Below are positions 1-12,677 of a stretch of DNA of 64,000 nt, in pieces. The first letter of the stretch is position 1, and every line of letters starts with the position of its first letter. The translations under genes and the position numbers were made by a program. The stretch covers positions 10,540,001 to 10,604,000 of the forward strand of contig JBITNC010000001.1 in NCBI GenBank assembly GCA_050084985.1, written 5' to 3'. Source of the stretch: Nageia nagi (Eukaryota; Pinophyta). The notes below the pieces were generated by a model. The model saw only the letters and a list, made by a program, of their open reading frames with translations. It made no database searches and was not told the origin of the DNA.

Positions 1-30
1 TCCTAAGTGAACTTAATACTGTAACACCTC
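1..30 (-). mobile_element. Copia-type LTR end and polypurine tract at the window edge
   Basis: The first bases resemble the junction seen at the 3' LTRs of elements A, B and C: an LTR ending in TAACA followed by a pyrimidine run (CCTCCCCTTA), which is a polypurine tract on the minus strand. The LTR body would lie left of the window. Internal sequence to the right is not recognisable as pol, so this is probably a decayed remnant. The call rests on a short motif only. Confidence 0.35.
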
Positions 31-1343
31 CCCTTAAGGTGGCACATCCAAAAAAATGAGTCCCAACAACCAGGCTTGATCAGGTAGTCATTTACAATAT
101 GTGCAAAGAATCTACTGAAAGATGATGAAAAAACCACATGGGGAAAAAACCATCTCATAGGAGAAGAGGAAGGATGGAGAGGAAGATGTCCTCATCAACA
201 ACACATTGTTAGCCATTTGTTTTACTCATTATATGAATTTCATATTAAATTATATGAAATAATAAAATATAATGGTAATGATATATATATCAAAAAAGTT
301 GAAAGTATTAATCTCAAAGGACCTATCTTGCATATCATACTACTAAGAGATAAGTGTCTTGTGATTGATACCTCTCAACGTTTCCATGTTTATAAAATCT
401 AAATTAATTTATACATAAATATTTTCTACATATTAATAATGGTATAAATTATGCACATATGTTATACTTCAATTATTTGTATGTGAATTTTCCTTAATTT
501 TTTTATGTTAATATTAATGAATACTCTATTGATGATTTTATAAATTTCTAAAATATTATATGCGATTATTTATTAAACAATTTAAATATAAGATAAATAA
601 AACTGCCTTAAAATATTCAACAAAAGCTTAGCAAATATAGACCTTACGAGTATTAACTTTAAAATTATATTATATTTTAATCGATTTAAAATTACACATA
701 TTTGTGAAATAGTAGTAACTCTTAACATTTTCATATATATATATATATAAACAAAAAAATTAACTTCTTTATTTAGTAATGTAACTTTTATAAGCATATT
801 AAATAACAAATATAAATATAATGAATTTGTATTAACGGAGTAATATATGTTAAAATCTCTTTTTAAAACAAAACTTAAGTTCAAATATCTTAACTTTCAA
901 TATTAAAAATGAGAAAATAGATATAAAAATAAAAATAAAAATCTTATGTAATGATAAACTTATTTTTCTAGGGGTGACAAAGGTGGACATACATGCCAAT
1001 GATGTTTAAGGGTTTGTAAACTTGTGGGATATGATAGGGAAAAGGTAGACCTTTCTCAGGAAAGATGATTGGATGTGGGTCGAGATGGCCTTTTTGTTTG
1101 TTATGGATGAGGTGGCATACTATATTTTAATAGTAGAATGTGATTTACTATATTCGATGGTTGAAGGTAGGTTTGCTTTAGAAGTGTGGACAAGACCTTC
1201 ACCACTCTCAATGTTGATTACAAGGGAAGTGAGGGGCTTTTATATGTGTGAGAGGGGATTTATTCTCCAATGCATCATTTTGATGAGTGACTCCTCGAAT
1301 TCAAAAATTAGGTTTAAGTTTTGGTGCCTTTAGGCATTGGACT
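31..1343. other. AT-rich spacer left of element A, no recognisable gene
   Basis: This stretch is strongly AT-rich with a short (AT)n run near 732-749 and short chance open frames. The part from about 970 to 1343 is less AT-biased and may be older coding sequence: a plus-strand frame of 86 codons at 1073-1333 has no recognised domain. It lies directly left of element A and could be the left half of the locus into which A and B inserted. Nothing here supports a functional gene. Confidence 0.4.
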
Positions 1344-1839
1344 TGATGAAATTAACCCTTTCTGAATTAATATCTAAACTACCAAGATCTCAAGAAGGCA
1401 CTTACAACATCAACACCATAACATAGTAACATAAGACAATCTCACAAATAACACGAGTTATAAAGTGGTTCTTTCCTCATTGGGAGTACATCCACTAACC
1501 AAGATCTTCTTATTCTCAAGAAACTCTTTTACATAATCTCCTCCTATCTTTCTTACCTAAACCTAAATCTAATTTTGAGTTGTGTTACAATGAAAGGGAA
1601 GTACACCTTTATTTATAAGATGAAACCCACTCTTTAACCTTTTTTTTATCCAAAGGTATGGTTAAAGATTTTTCTATTTTTAAAACCACTCTTTAACCTC
1701 CCTTTTACTTAAGGGTAAAGTTAAAGCTTTTTCTATATTTATTCCTCTAATACTTTAAGGTATCTAAAGATACTTTAAGTATTAAGTGAATTTATATTAA
1801 AGAGAAATATTACACAATATTACATTATAAATTATAATG
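1344..1839 (-). repeat. 3' LTR of element A
   Basis: On the plus strand it starts TGATGAAATTAA and matches 11612-12114 along its length, including the shared block with GTGGTTC and GGAGTACATCCAC found in the LTRs of elements B and C. A minus-strand TATA-like box lies near 1609-1618. The last six bases (ATAATG) differ from the CTAACA end of the other copy. A polypurine tract (AAGGGGAGG on the minus strand) follows directly. Confidence 0.85.
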
Positions 1840-2834
1840 CCTCCCCTTAATGTAATATTGGGATAGAGCTTAGAGAAAGTAAGAGAGAAAGTTTTCCTCC
1901 AAAGAGATACAAGTGAAGATGAGAACTTTTACATCATTGAGAAATAAGCAAGATCTTAGTTTGAGATTCATTACAATACTATTTGATAAAATGGTTTACA
2001 ATACAATCATTAACCATAATTGGTTTCACTGTAAGTATAGTTGATCAACACTAAGTTAACATGTGAGCCTCCATAAGTTGTAGAAAGTAACCTGAATTCT
2101 CAATGTGGAACCTACAAGCTACAAGAAGCTCATAAATAATATTAGTTAGATGCATCATATTAACATTCATATCAATCGCAACATAAATGAACTAAGTAAT
2201 GCCATCCATAAACTAATCAATGATGCACTATAAATCATCACAAAGATGCCAAGCCAATACTTATAGTCATCTGCTATATATTAGAAACATGTGTTGATCA
2301 ATCAATTAAAAAGAGCATATGCAAATATCAACTACTCACATATGGATAACTAAACAGTGCTAAAAAACAAATACTGATTCCTCACATAGTGAAGAATAGA
2401 AACCAAAAATGTACCATGAGTTCTTTTCATAGAGCAAACTAACCACAAAGGTGTACATTTAGATCAACATTATATAATAAAATATCCTTATAGGGATGAA
2501 TTTATCATCACAAACATGATCAACTCCCCCTTGAGGATAACTTCATTACCATAAGAAACTTTGAAATGGTGCACAACAAAGTTTCTTGCATGGCTAGTGA
2601 ATACATCAAGAGAGATAAAGTCAGATGAATAGAGTTGTAGTGGTATCATCAAGAATGTTTTTCCCTAATATAATGTGCTTGTATTTATGATGCACTATAA
2701 GACATCACTTAAGAAGCCAAGCCCATACTTATAGTCATCAAAAGAAGAATGTACAAACAAAGTGTACGAACTAAACACAAAGTGCTCAACAATTTTTTAT
2801 TTTAAAAAAAGTTATAATAGATTCACCAAGAATG
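1840..2834 (-). other. 3' untranslated region of element A
   Basis: This is non-coding sequence between the polypurine tract and the end of RNase H. It holds blocks also present in elements B and C, for example the sentence around 2220-2240 (ATCAATGATGCACTATAAATC) and one diverged copy of the unit that is amplified at 16699-16985 in element C. This shared 3' UTR supports a common family for A, B and C. Confidence 0.6.
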
Positions 2835-5640
2835 CAACTTTTACTTTCTCTTTAAAGGCAACTTTACCAATCCAATAGAATCACTAAGCTTACATAATTG
2901 AGCATTAGAAAGGGGCTTAGTGAATAAATCAACAAAGTTTAAGACTAATGGACAATACTGCAAGTATAGAAGACCATCAAGAACCTTTTCTCTAAAGAAG
3001 TTGGGCTTAGATTTCTACATGCTTTTTTCTCTAATGGAAAATAGGATTCTTTACTAAAGTAATAGCTAACTAATTATCTAAACAAATATAATATTGATGA
3101 ATTTGCTCATATCTAAATTCTTTCAAAAGATACCTCAACCAAATGGATTCTTGGTTGGCAAGGGACATTATATGATATTTAGCCTCTATAATGGAGAGAA
3201 TAATAGTAGGCTACTTTTTGAAATTCCAAGAGATAACACCTAAACCAATGCTAAACTCATAAGTAGAGGTTGATTTTTTATCATCTCTATTGCCCCCATG
3301 ATCAGAATTTGAGAATCTTGAAAGAACAAATGAGAGCAACTTGTCATACTTGAGAACAAGATCCTGAATGCTCGCAACATACCTCAAAATTTGTTTGACT
3401 GCATTAAGATGCTCAACATATGGCTTTTGCATAAAATGACCCATCAAGTTCACAAAAAAGTTAATATCTAGCCTGAAGATGGTCAAATAAAGAAGACTAC
3501 TAATTAGTTACCTGTAAGTCATAGCATCTACCAACTGAGAGTTGGAACTAAGAGAGATAGTGATTCCATGAGAGACTGAGATTGCAACATGCTTGAACTT
3601 ATCCATTCCAAAATTTTGCAAGATAACTGAGATACTCTTAGATTGACTAAGATAAGTACAATCTTGATATTGGTACATTTGCATGCCAAGGTAAGAATGC
3701 AATAGACCAATATCTATCATTTTAAAGGTTACCTTAAGTTTGGAGATGCACTTTTGTATGAAGACTATATTGTTCCCTATAATAAATATATCATCCACAT
3801 AAAGAAGAATCGAGATCAAGCCTTGTCCTTGGTTGAGCACATAAAAATCTATGTCAAAGAAGCATTTAGAAAACCCAATGTCTTTAAATAATCTTGAAAT
3901 CTTATGGTATCAGGCCTGAGGTGCTTGCTTAAATCCATATAAAGACTTCTTTAGCTTGTAAACAAAAGATTCTTTACCTTCCATAAAAAACCCTTCTGAT
4001 TGATTCATGTAGATTTTCATATTTAAGTCATCATTGAGAAAAGCACTCTTAACATAAAGTTGAAAAACTTTCCATCTTGAGCTACTGTAAGAGAAAGGAT
4101 CACCCTGATAGTAGGCATGTTTGCTATTAGAGCAAAGGTTTTTTTCATAATCAACTCCATATTTTTGAGCAAAACCCTTGGCTACTAACTTTACTTTATA
4201 CTTCTTAATTTCTTCAATTGATTATTTGACCTTATAAACCCATTTATTACCAATCACATTGCATTCATTAGGATAAGAAACCAAATCCCAAGTTTGATTT
4301 TTAATTAGAACGTCATACTCCATTTTCATGGCATTCATCCAACATTCCTATTTTGAAGTTTCTTTAAAATATGAGGGCTCATGCTTGCTATCAATTTTTG
4401 CAAATAAGGATTTATTAAGAGTCATACTTCTTGTTATCATTTTTGTTGGAGAATTTTGTTCCTTAGGGGAAAAATCATCCACACTAACATCCATCGAGTT
4501 AAATGCTATAGAAAAATCATCATCCTTATTTATGTTCTCACAAGAAGCAGATTCTTTAGGAAGCTTATTGAACTTGACATCTCTTGATACAAAGATTGCT
4601 CTAGCAGAAGGTTGGTATAGCTTATAACCTCTATGTTGATTGTCATAACCAATAAAGATACACTTTTTGGATCTCTTATCCATCTTCTTCCTTTTCTCAA
4701 GAACAACAAAGGCATAAGCATCATAGCCAAAGACCCTGAAGTGAGAGATGTTAGGTTTCTTTCATGTCCATGCCTCATACAAAATTTTTCTTTCAACTGC
4801 TTTCATATGACATCTATTTAAGATATAGATTGTAATATTTATAGCTTTATCCCATAAGAAGTTAGAAAGATCACACAACATACATCTTACCATTTCTTGA
4901 ATGGTTTTATTCTTTTTTTCAACTACACCATTCTATTGAAGAGTGTAAGGGATTGAAAATTGCCTCTTGATTCTATACTTAATACAAAAATCATTGAATT
5001 CATTGTTATTATATTCACCCCCATTATTAGATATGAACATCTTGATTTTGAATCCAGACTAATTTTTTACCAAGACTTTGAAATCTTTGAACCTATCAAA
5101 GGTTTGATCATTATGCTCCAAAAGATAACCAAATGTCATTTTGCTGAAATCATCAATAAAGCTCAAAACATAAGATGCTCCCCCTAACGATTTAGTTGAA
5201 AAAGAACCCATCAAATTTGAATGCACAAGCTTAAGAGGCTGAGTTGCTCTAGTTATCTTATCCTTAGGGAATTTTTATCGATTCATTTTACCTAGAATGC
5301 ACTTCTCACAAAGACCAATTGTAGGAGATATTATAGGTAGACCTTCCATAAGTTCTTAATCTTTCATAATTTGAATACTCTTGGATTTATATGTCCTAAT
5401 CGATGGTGCCAAAGATTGCCTCTAGAAAAAATATTAGTTGCAAAGCACATCTTTGATGGAGATTGATCCATAATGTAAAGGTCATCTTTCACTGATCCTT
5501 TCACCAAAGTGGCAAGACCCTTTCTCATGCACCAAGAATGTGAGTTAAACTCAAAAGAGTAACCTTTCCTTGTAACTTAAATTATGAAAATAAGATTCAT
5601 AGTGAGTTTAAGCATATAAAGCACATTTTCAAGAATCTTT
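2835..5640 (-). pseudogene. Element A integrase, reverse transcriptase and RNase H (broken)
   Basis: Minus-strand reading gives the C-terminal half of a copia Pol polyprotein. RNase H ends near 2840 (LFTKPL-like tail), with SDHGGNRDDKKSTSTYEFSIG near 3290. Reverse transcriptase at about 3508-4250 keeps the catalytic YVDD (YVDDIFIIGNN). The integrase-RT linker lies at 4348-4683 (CIFIGYDNQHRGYKLY, then TRSMTLNKSLFAKID), and integrase is spread to about 5640. Several stops and frameshifts separate these pieces, so no functional product is expected. The same peptide blocks occur in elements B and C. Confidence 0.8.
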
Positions 5641-5688
5641 TCTTGTAACCACACATTCCTAATACCTTGTACTTCAAGGAATGTATTA

Positions 5689-6786
5689 TCACCTATCACA
5701 ATTACATTTTTCTATACTTATAAAAGTTTTCAAACTAATCTTTTTCAAAACAAATGTGATTAGTGCATCCTGAATTAACAATCCAATCATTAGAACAAGT
5801 GCGAGACTTAGAGTAAAAAGCAACAACATAAACAAAATTCTTATTCTTCTTCTTGTTATTAGAATTATTTGATTTTTTAGATCCTTTTCCTTCTTGACTT
5901 TTCTTTTTCTTGTAGCAATCAACTTTTTATGGCCATAAATGCCACAAAAATTACAATTTTCATCTTATTCATTATTTTTCTTGCAATAATTAGCTTCCAT
6001 ATGACCATAGATGTTACAAAAATTATACTTTCCATCAAATTTGGCTTTGATTTTTTTTTTATCTTAATTTTTTTTGTTTCCACCATTCTTGAAGTTCTTC
6101 TTAGATGCATGAGAACCCTTATTTGGGTTATAGCCCTTCTTTTTGAAGCGAGGTTTCTTTGGTCCTAATACCAGAGAAGGTTTCTTAGGAGTGGTGATCA
6201 ATATTTTATTGTTAAGTGTTTTCTCATGTTTCATAAGAAGCCTTGATAAATTTTCTAGGGAGAGCACTTCTTTCTCGTCATCAAGCCTAGTTTTAATAAC
6301 TGTCACAAAATGGTTAAACTTAATAGAAAGGCTTTGAAGGATGAAGAAAGTCAAAAAATCATCATTGATCCAATTAGAATCACACCCCACAAGTTAGGTC
6401 CTAAGGTTAATAACCTTATTCAAATATATTACCACATTATCTTTTTCCTCTTAATGTGATTGCAGTAACTTTTGAAAAATGGTAAACCTCCTAAAGGCTT
6501 TGGTGCCAAGATAGATACTCTTTAGTTTATCCCAAGTTTCCTTTGCAGAGTTTGAAAAAGATATTATAAGAAGGATCTCATTTGAAACTACATAAAAGAT
6601 CATAAAGTTTGTCAAATCATTCTTTGTATTGTAATCTTCAAGTTCTTTCTCCCCTGATGGAGCAACTTGGTTTTCACTAATAATCATCCAAAGTTTCTAT
6701 GCTTGAAGTTTAGCTTTCATCCTAGGTTCTCAAATACCAAAATTGGAACCATCTAAGATATGCTTGGATGTAAAAGAGTCTCTCAT
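5689..6786 (-). pseudogene. Element A gag and protease (broken)
   Basis: The gag start is probably the ATG at 6786 (MRDSFTSKHILDGSNF), followed by a UBN2-type capsid segment (AKETWDKLKSIYLG) at 6451-6687 and a lysine-rich tail. Two CCHC-like knuckles are visible near 5925-6030 (CNFCGIYGH and YNFCNIYGHMEANYC), both missing a canonical cysteine. The protease motif near 5750-5790 reads IVNSGCTNHIC, with the expected catalytic Asp of DSG changed to Asn. Frames are interrupted. The product would have been the structural protein and processing enzyme of the element. Confidence 0.75.
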
Positions 6787-6789
6787 TGC

Positions 6790-8229
6790 TACAAAAATAT
6801 AAAAGAGATAAATAATGTAAGCATACATGTTGAGTTTACAAAATATTAATTACACATATTCAAACTAATCAACAAATCAAATACTTAAATTGTTAACAAG
6901 CATAATAATCATTCATCTAACATTATTGTCACTAAATATAATCGTTAGAGTTGAGGCTTATTTTCTTGACAAAAATTAAGCTTTCACCTGGATGCCCACA
7001 AGGAGCCCAAGTCCCACAAATCCTCAACTAATTCCCCTTAGATAGCAATATACTCTCATAAGAAGAAGTACTAGTTATTTTTCAAGGTTGTGACATATGT
7101 TGGATTGGCTAAATTAATTATCTTGATTAAGTTTTTAGTTATCCTTCTAGATGATCAAGATAATCTTTGAATGGATGAGCAAACATGTGGTATCACTACA
7201 CATATGCCTATCCACCTATATAGAGTTAAATTCAGACTAACAAAGGACTTAAGGGTAATTAACAAGTACAAATTTTTCACCATTTGAATCATCAAATTAA
7301 AAGGCTCTAATCTACCTTATCCTCACCTCATGGCTCCCCAAACAAGTCATGTTGCTGAATAATCATGTGGATGTGTTCATTTTAGGAAAGCAATTTTTTA
7401 CTGTTTGCATACTTTATATATAAAGTGCAAAAGAATAAAAAATGCTTTAAATTTAAAACTACATCCATCTTCCACCATAGGTATGAGCTAAAGAGTCCAA
7501 TGGGTTTTGTTACAACCCTTAATGGATTTCTTTACAAAAGGGTCATTCATTTTAAGTTATCATATTAATTTTAAGTAACAACATATGAACTTAAGAGTCC
7601 AATGGGTTTTTTTACAACCCTAATGGATCTCTATACAAAGGTTCATTATCAAAAAACTCTCCCCTTGTTACTTAAAAAATTAAAATGAAAATTTTAATGT
7701 TTGCATACTTTATATATAAAGTGCAAAAAAATAAAAAATGCTTTAAATTTAAAATTACATCCATCTTCCACTATAGGTATGAGCTAAAGAGTCCAATGGG
7801 TTTTGTTACAACCCCTAATGGATTTCTTTACAAAAGGGTCATTCATTTTAAGTTATCATATTAATTTTAAGTAACAACATATGAACTTAAGAGTCCAATG
7901 GGTTTTGTTGCAACCCTAATGGATCTCTATACAAGGTTCATTATCAAAAAACTCTCCCCTTGTTACTTAAAAAATTAAACTATAAATTTTAATGTGTAAT
8001 GCAAAAGTAAATTTTTTTAAGTGAATTTTATGCATCACATGTATAAATACAAAATAAAAAACCATGCATTTTAGAATTTTATCCATTTAGCAATACTAGG
8101 ATAAAATATAAGGCAATAAAAAATATCCATCCACATGGTTGTATGACAAAATAATATTAATCCATGTATTCATAATTAATTTATACATAAATGAATTGCC
8201 CTTGTATTGTCTTAAAAACATGATTAATA
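6790..8229 (-). other. Element A 5' leader, part 1, with a tandem duplication
   Basis: There is no coding sequence. On the minus strand this is the leader upstream of gag. It contains the 297-bp tandem duplication annotated separately and is otherwise AT-rich. The LINE at 8230-10424 interrupts it. Confidence 0.5.
7402..7995. repeat. 297-bp tandem duplication, two copies
   Basis: Copy 1 (7402-7698) and copy 2 (7699-7995) both begin TGTTTGCATACTTTATATAT. Both contain the same internal half-repeat with AAGAGTCCAATGGGTTTT occurring twice per copy. They are close to identical by eye, so the duplication is younger than most decay in the element. It lies in the leader of element A. Confidence 0.85.
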
Positions 8230-10424
8230 AATTTTTATTTTTTATTTTTTGGATGAAAAGACTTTATATTAAATAAAATGCTTTATCATACAAAAGGGGC
8301 GGGTGGGATTGAGCACACCCCGATTGTCACACTAGCTTGATAAAAAAAGCTAGGAAGCAGAAACAAAATCATACATGATCCAAATATTCATCAAAAGAAA
8401 AATGTCTCGAAGCTTTATCAGATACCCAGACTAAAAATAAATATAAAAATGCACTACTGAGAGCTCTCCACTGATAAGTAAGTCAATCCATTGGAGGCCC
8501 ATAGTTATGTGAGCGAGAAGCATCCTGAATCTGGTTGGGCAGTCTACTAGTAGAGCAGGGAGCATTGCACCAGTGATCCAACAAATTCTGTAAGTGCTGA
8601 ACCTCAATATGTACCTTTTCTGCTTGATTAAAAATCTGTAACAAACAATCATAAAAGACTATGTATTTCTCAGAAAGAGAGAATACAGAAGAAGCTTCTT
8701 ATCTACCATAAATAATGTTATTTTTAGTCTTCCAGAGGTGAAAAAGTATACTGAGATGAAAAATATGCCAAACTTCTTGAAGAGGTTCTGAGAAATGAAG
8801 AGGATCCCCCAACAGAGCATGAACCCAAGTGCACGGAGTAGACAGAAAAGGGTTAAAAAAAGAGAGAATCCATATCCAGGCATCATGAGCTTTGTCACAT
8901 GACCAGAAAACATGCAAAAAATCTTCTGGCTGATTGCAGAATGCACATAGAGGGTTAGGAACACCTAGATATTTTCTTCTAATACCAATAGGAAGACCTT
9001 GATGTAACAAACTCCAACCAAGAAAACTTTGTTTAGGCTCCAAGAAGGAAGACCAAACAACCTTAAATCTTAACTTCCAATGAGATTGAACAGAGAATAA
9101 ATCCCATCAAACATTAAGAGTATCAGCCATAGGGACGTGAGGAGAAAGCAAAAAATAGCCCATATGAGACTTATATTTATTCATCTGAATTCGTTTAGGC
9201 CAAACCCAATCTGACCACCAGGGCTTTTGAAACTTCTTCCCAAGTTTAGTCCAAATAGATAGAGGAGTTCTGTCAATAAGATATTCAAAAGTATACTTAT
9301 CATCTGCCTTGAGATTATACAACTCTTGAAACTTATCCCAAGAGAACCAAGATCTGGTTTGAGGATCATACAGGTCCAAGAAAGAGTCAATGCCTTTGCG
9401 ATGAAATCTGAGAGCTCTAATCCATTGAATTTGAGAAGGAAGTAACCCATTATCAATAATTATAGGGGACCACCATAGATTTAAAGAAGAGCAAGAAGCA
9501 CCTGCCTTTCTATCACATCCTTTCCATGTCAACCATGGCTTTAAGGCCTCCCAAGCTTTCCATATACTCTTAACAACAAAATAACCAGAAATTTTAAACT
9601 GCACAGGGGCAATGAGAATTGTATAAAGATTCATTCCTTTCCAAACCCTTTTGCCAAAGGGAGTACCTGTTGATATGCAATGTCTGACTAGGATTTTCCA
9701 AGCTTCATCCCCTTCCAAAGCTCGAATAACCCATTTGGCACATAAAGCAATCCCTTATTTTTCACAATTAAACATTCCCATACCTCCAGTGGATCTGGTC
9801 ATGCAGCAAGAATCCCAAGCAACCCGATGGAAGCCTCTTTTTTGAGCATCTGAAGCCCAAATAAAATCCCTAAGCAGTCGATCAAGCCTATTATAGCAAG
9901 ACTTAGCAGGCACCCAACAGGAGGAGTAATATACATGGGTGGAAGCTAATATCTTGGAACAAATTTGAAATTTTCCTGCAAGGGAAAGTTTCTTTGTGGA
10001 CCAGTAGGCCAACTTTTTTTCCACTTTTGGACTACATCTTTCCATAGCTGAGCAGGGGAGGCTTCAAAAGCAAAGGGAATACCTAGAAACTTAAATGTTT
10101 CACCTGGTTGAATCCATTTCCATGAAAAATTAATAAGCCATTGAGGAATATCCTTAAAAGATTGTCTATAACAAGAAGTCTTATTCCATTGAATACTCGA
10201 TCCAGAAGCTAAGCAAAAAGTGTTTAAACATTTAAGTGCAGTATTAACAGACTGCTCATCTTCTGCCACAGTAAGAAAAGAATCATCTGCAAAATGCCCA
10301 TTTAAAAGAGATTTATCTGAATGAGGCAAAGCAATACCTTTGATCATTCCTTTGGAGGCTTGAAAGGCTAACAAATAGCTAAAAGCTTCAGCAGCTAAAA
10401 TAAAAAGAGAAGGGGCTAAAATTC
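8230..10424 (-). mobile_element. 5'-truncated LINE (non-LTR retrotransposon) inside element A
   Basis: A minus-strand reverse transcriptase relic is followed by a C-terminal zf-RVT region, and a T-rich tract at 8230-8250 is the expected A-rich tail in reverse. The 5' end falls inside the RT domain at about 10424, which is typical 5' truncation. Short matching flanks (ATTAATA at 8223-8229 and 10425-10431) may be the target-site duplication, but they are short and AT-rich. Confidence 0.8.
8431..10423 (-). pseudogene. LINE ORF2 fragment: reverse transcriptase C-terminal half and zf-RVT
   Basis: The frame is open from the element edge with SLFILAAEAFSYLLAF, as in plant L1-type RTs. The catalytic motif is FADDSF near 10290, and thumb sequence follows (FKFLGIPF; CWVPAKSCYNRLDRLLRDFIWA at 9755-10045 in broken frames). 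A middle block lies at 9107-9718. The zinc-binding zf-RVT region at 8699-9043 reads CAFCNQPEDFLHVFWSC. Frame changes near 9750, 9950 and 9080 make it a pseudogene. The endonuclease and ORF1 are missing because of the truncation. Confidence 0.85.
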
Positions 10425-11597
10425 ATTAATATAACTTGCAAATATAGTAATTGAATTAAAAAATTAGCAAGTTAAGTAATTACTTTTTAAAAAATCTCAT
10501 ACTTAAAAAAAACTTTTTGTAGTAAAAAACTTAAAAAAAGATTCCCCCTTTTTTTGTTTTTATAATGAGAAACTCTCTCTTTTTTTATTTAAATAAAACT
10601 TTCCATTTTAAAAAAACTCTCTCTTTTTTATTTAAAAAAAATTTTCCATTTAAAAAAACTTTCTTAATTAAAGCATATTTCCTTAACAAACTTGTTCATA
10701 CAATATATAATATATATAATTTTGTCTGATTTTGAGTGCAAAGAAGAGCGAAGAGGAGCAGCAGAGAATGCCACAGGAGAGGGTGGTGAAGAGGAAGCCA
10801 CACGACGACTTGGTGGGGTTGTGCAGCAAGGTGGCCAACCCCGGTTGCATGTCCCCTTGGGGAAGCGACCAGCCTTGGTTGTGCATGCCCCCTTTGAGGA
10901 GCAACCAACCTTAGCTACGCACTCCAAGATTTTTTTTTCAATATTAATAAATAAATTATATTAAAAAAATTTGTTTACTTTTGTAATAAAAAATAAATAA
11001 AAAAATATTTTTATTTTTTTTAAATCTGTATATTTTAAATAAAAATAATATATATATATATAATGATAATAATATATTTGTTTAAAACATAGATCTAAAG
11101 TCCTTTTTTGAAAGTAAATGAACTACATGCATGTAATAAAGCACATAACTGAATTTTTTTTTACAAACATATTGTAAAATTAGCACTATAGCTAAATTGT
11201 AAAAAAAAAATTGTAATACTTTTAACTATTTCTACACTTAAATAGAATCTTGCAATTTTAAACTATAGCAATCCATTTAAGCATATTTACTAAAAATTTT
11301 TTGCAATTAGCATAGTATTGCTACATATTAAGCAATTTGCTTTAAAATTTGTAACTAACAAACCATTGTTAGTAAATGCATAGCAATAATATAAAAATTG
11401 AACTAACATGTTAGTAAAACCAAATAACAGTAATATATCTACTTTAATCAAATTTTGGTCAACATATACTCATCTTCAAAGAACCAATAAGGGTAGTAAT
11501 ATAAGCAAGTTTGACAAAGGGAAAGGTAGGAGATTATACCTTCAATCCTATTTACCTCAAGAGAGTAGATGGATGTTGAAGATGAACCTTCAAGTTT
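10425..11597 (-). other. Element A 5' leader, part 2, with a GC-richer island
   Basis: The stretch is AT-rich and homopolymer-rich apart from 10730-10925, which is clearly GC-richer. Overlapping frames on both strands there are a by-product of low stop density, not coding evidence. Inside it a roughly 44-bp unit is present about twice (GGTTGCATGTCCCCTTGG and GGTTGTGCATGCCCCC). From about 11100 the sequence is again AT-rich. Confidence 0.45.
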
Positions 11598-11609
11598 GCT
11601 CTAATACCA
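11598..11609 (-). other. Primer binding site of element A
   Basis: The reverse complement reads TGGTATTAGAGC, one base away from the initiator tRNA-Met complement (TGGTATCAGAGC) used by plant copia elements. It sits two bases from the 5' LTR edge. Confidence 0.8.
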
Positions 11610-11611
11610 CT

Positions 11612-12114
11612 TGATGAAATTAATCTTTTTTGAATTAATCTCTAAACTACCAAGATCTCAACAAGGTACTTACAACATCAACACCATAACATAGTAACAC
11701 AAGCTAATCTCACAAATAACACAAGATATAAAATGGTTCCTCCCTTCTTAGGAATACGTCCATTAACCAAGATCTTCTTATTCTCAAGAACCTCTCTTAC
11801 AAAATCTTTTCCTATCTCTCTAACCTTAAACCTATAGCATAACTCTACTTCCAAGTTATGTTATAATGAGAGGGAAGTACATCTTTATTTATAAGATGAA
11901 ACCCATTTTTTAACCTTTTTTTACCCAAGGATAAGGTTAAAGATTTTTTTATTTGTAAATCCACTCTTTAACCTTCCTTTTACCTAAAGGTAAGATTAAA
12001 TGTTTTTTTATATTTATTCATTTAATACTTTAAGGTATCTAGAGATACTTTAAGTATTAAGTGAATTTACATTAAAAAGAAATATTACACAATATTACAT
12101 TATAAATTCTAACA
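11612..12114 (-). repeat. 5' LTR of element A
   Basis: On the plus strand it begins TGATGAAATTAA and ends TTCTAACA, so the minus-strand element begins TG and ends CA. A TATA-like box on the minus strand lies near 11885-11895. It is a direct repeat of 1344-1839 with many scattered differences. Confidence 0.85.
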
Positions 12115-12214
12115 GAGAGTTGTGTCAATATGAGTCTTAAGGTGAGGAAGGAAAGTATATCGAATATTTCATTACATAGAGGTTAGATTTTTCCATGTGA
12201 ATGCAGGAATAAAG
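12115..12214 (+). pseudogene. Host spacer between elements A and B, relic coding
   Basis: This is 100 bp of non-element sequence. Its last 50 bases read in the plus strand as IEVRFFHVNAGIK, and the frame continues directly into sequence at 28268 once element B and one duplicated target copy are removed. It is therefore the left shoulder of the target site of B. No domain is recognised. Confidence 0.45.
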
Positions 12215-12677
12215 TGAGAGATAAGAAGTTTAAACTAAATAACTCTAAACTTACAAGATCACATAAAAGCTCACAAATCTCATCTAATAAACTCACAAAG
12301 TAATATCACAACACAACACAAGATGTAAGTGGTTCCTCTAACTAGGAGTACATCCACTAACTAGATCTTTACATCAATCACAAATACAACTCTCTTACAA
12401 TCCTTCAATCTCATCTCATAAGAACTAATCATAAAGATAGAACCTTCTATTTATAGGCCAAAATCTCTCTTTGGATCATTCTTTTATCTAATGTACAAAA
12501 GCATGACATGCACATCCTTTTACCCAAAAGGCATGCTCATGACATGGAGTGTAGGACAAGTTACATTATCATATTCATTTACATATTTAAGGTATCAAAT
12601 GATACCTTTAAGTATCAGTGAACTTACATAGAAGATTATTACATAACCTTTACAATAATGCATTATACATTTCAATA
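12215..12677 (-). repeat. 3' LTR of element B
   Basis: It starts TGAGAGATAAG on the plus strand and ends TTTCAATA, followed by the polypurine tract CTCCCCCTTA (read in reverse). It matches 27834-28262 over its last 430 bases and shares the GTGGTTCCTC and GGAGTACATCCAC block with A and C. A minus-strand TATA-like box lies near 12448-12457. Confidence 0.8.

Larger units (their letters stand above)
1344..12114 (-). mobile_element. Element A: degenerate Ty1/copia LTR retrotransposon
   Basis: Two related terminal repeats (1344-1839 and 11612-12114) flank a minus-strand gag-pol relic. A polypurine tract lies inside the 3' LTR and a tRNA-Met type primer site inside the 5' LTR. Domain order read on the minus strand is gag with zinc knuckles, protease, integrase, reverse transcriptase and RNase H, which is the copia order. 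Coding frames are broken by many stops and shifts. The interval is long (10.8 kb) because the 5' leader holds a 297-bp tandem duplication, an inserted LINE and a GC-richer island. Flanking 5-mers (GGACT left, GAGAG right) do not match, so a target-site duplication is not visible. Confidence 0.85.

Noticed and set aside
10664-10964. Overlapping frames on both strands in the GC-richer island of element A
   Set aside because: Low stop density from composition, no domain, and no conservation with other leaders.
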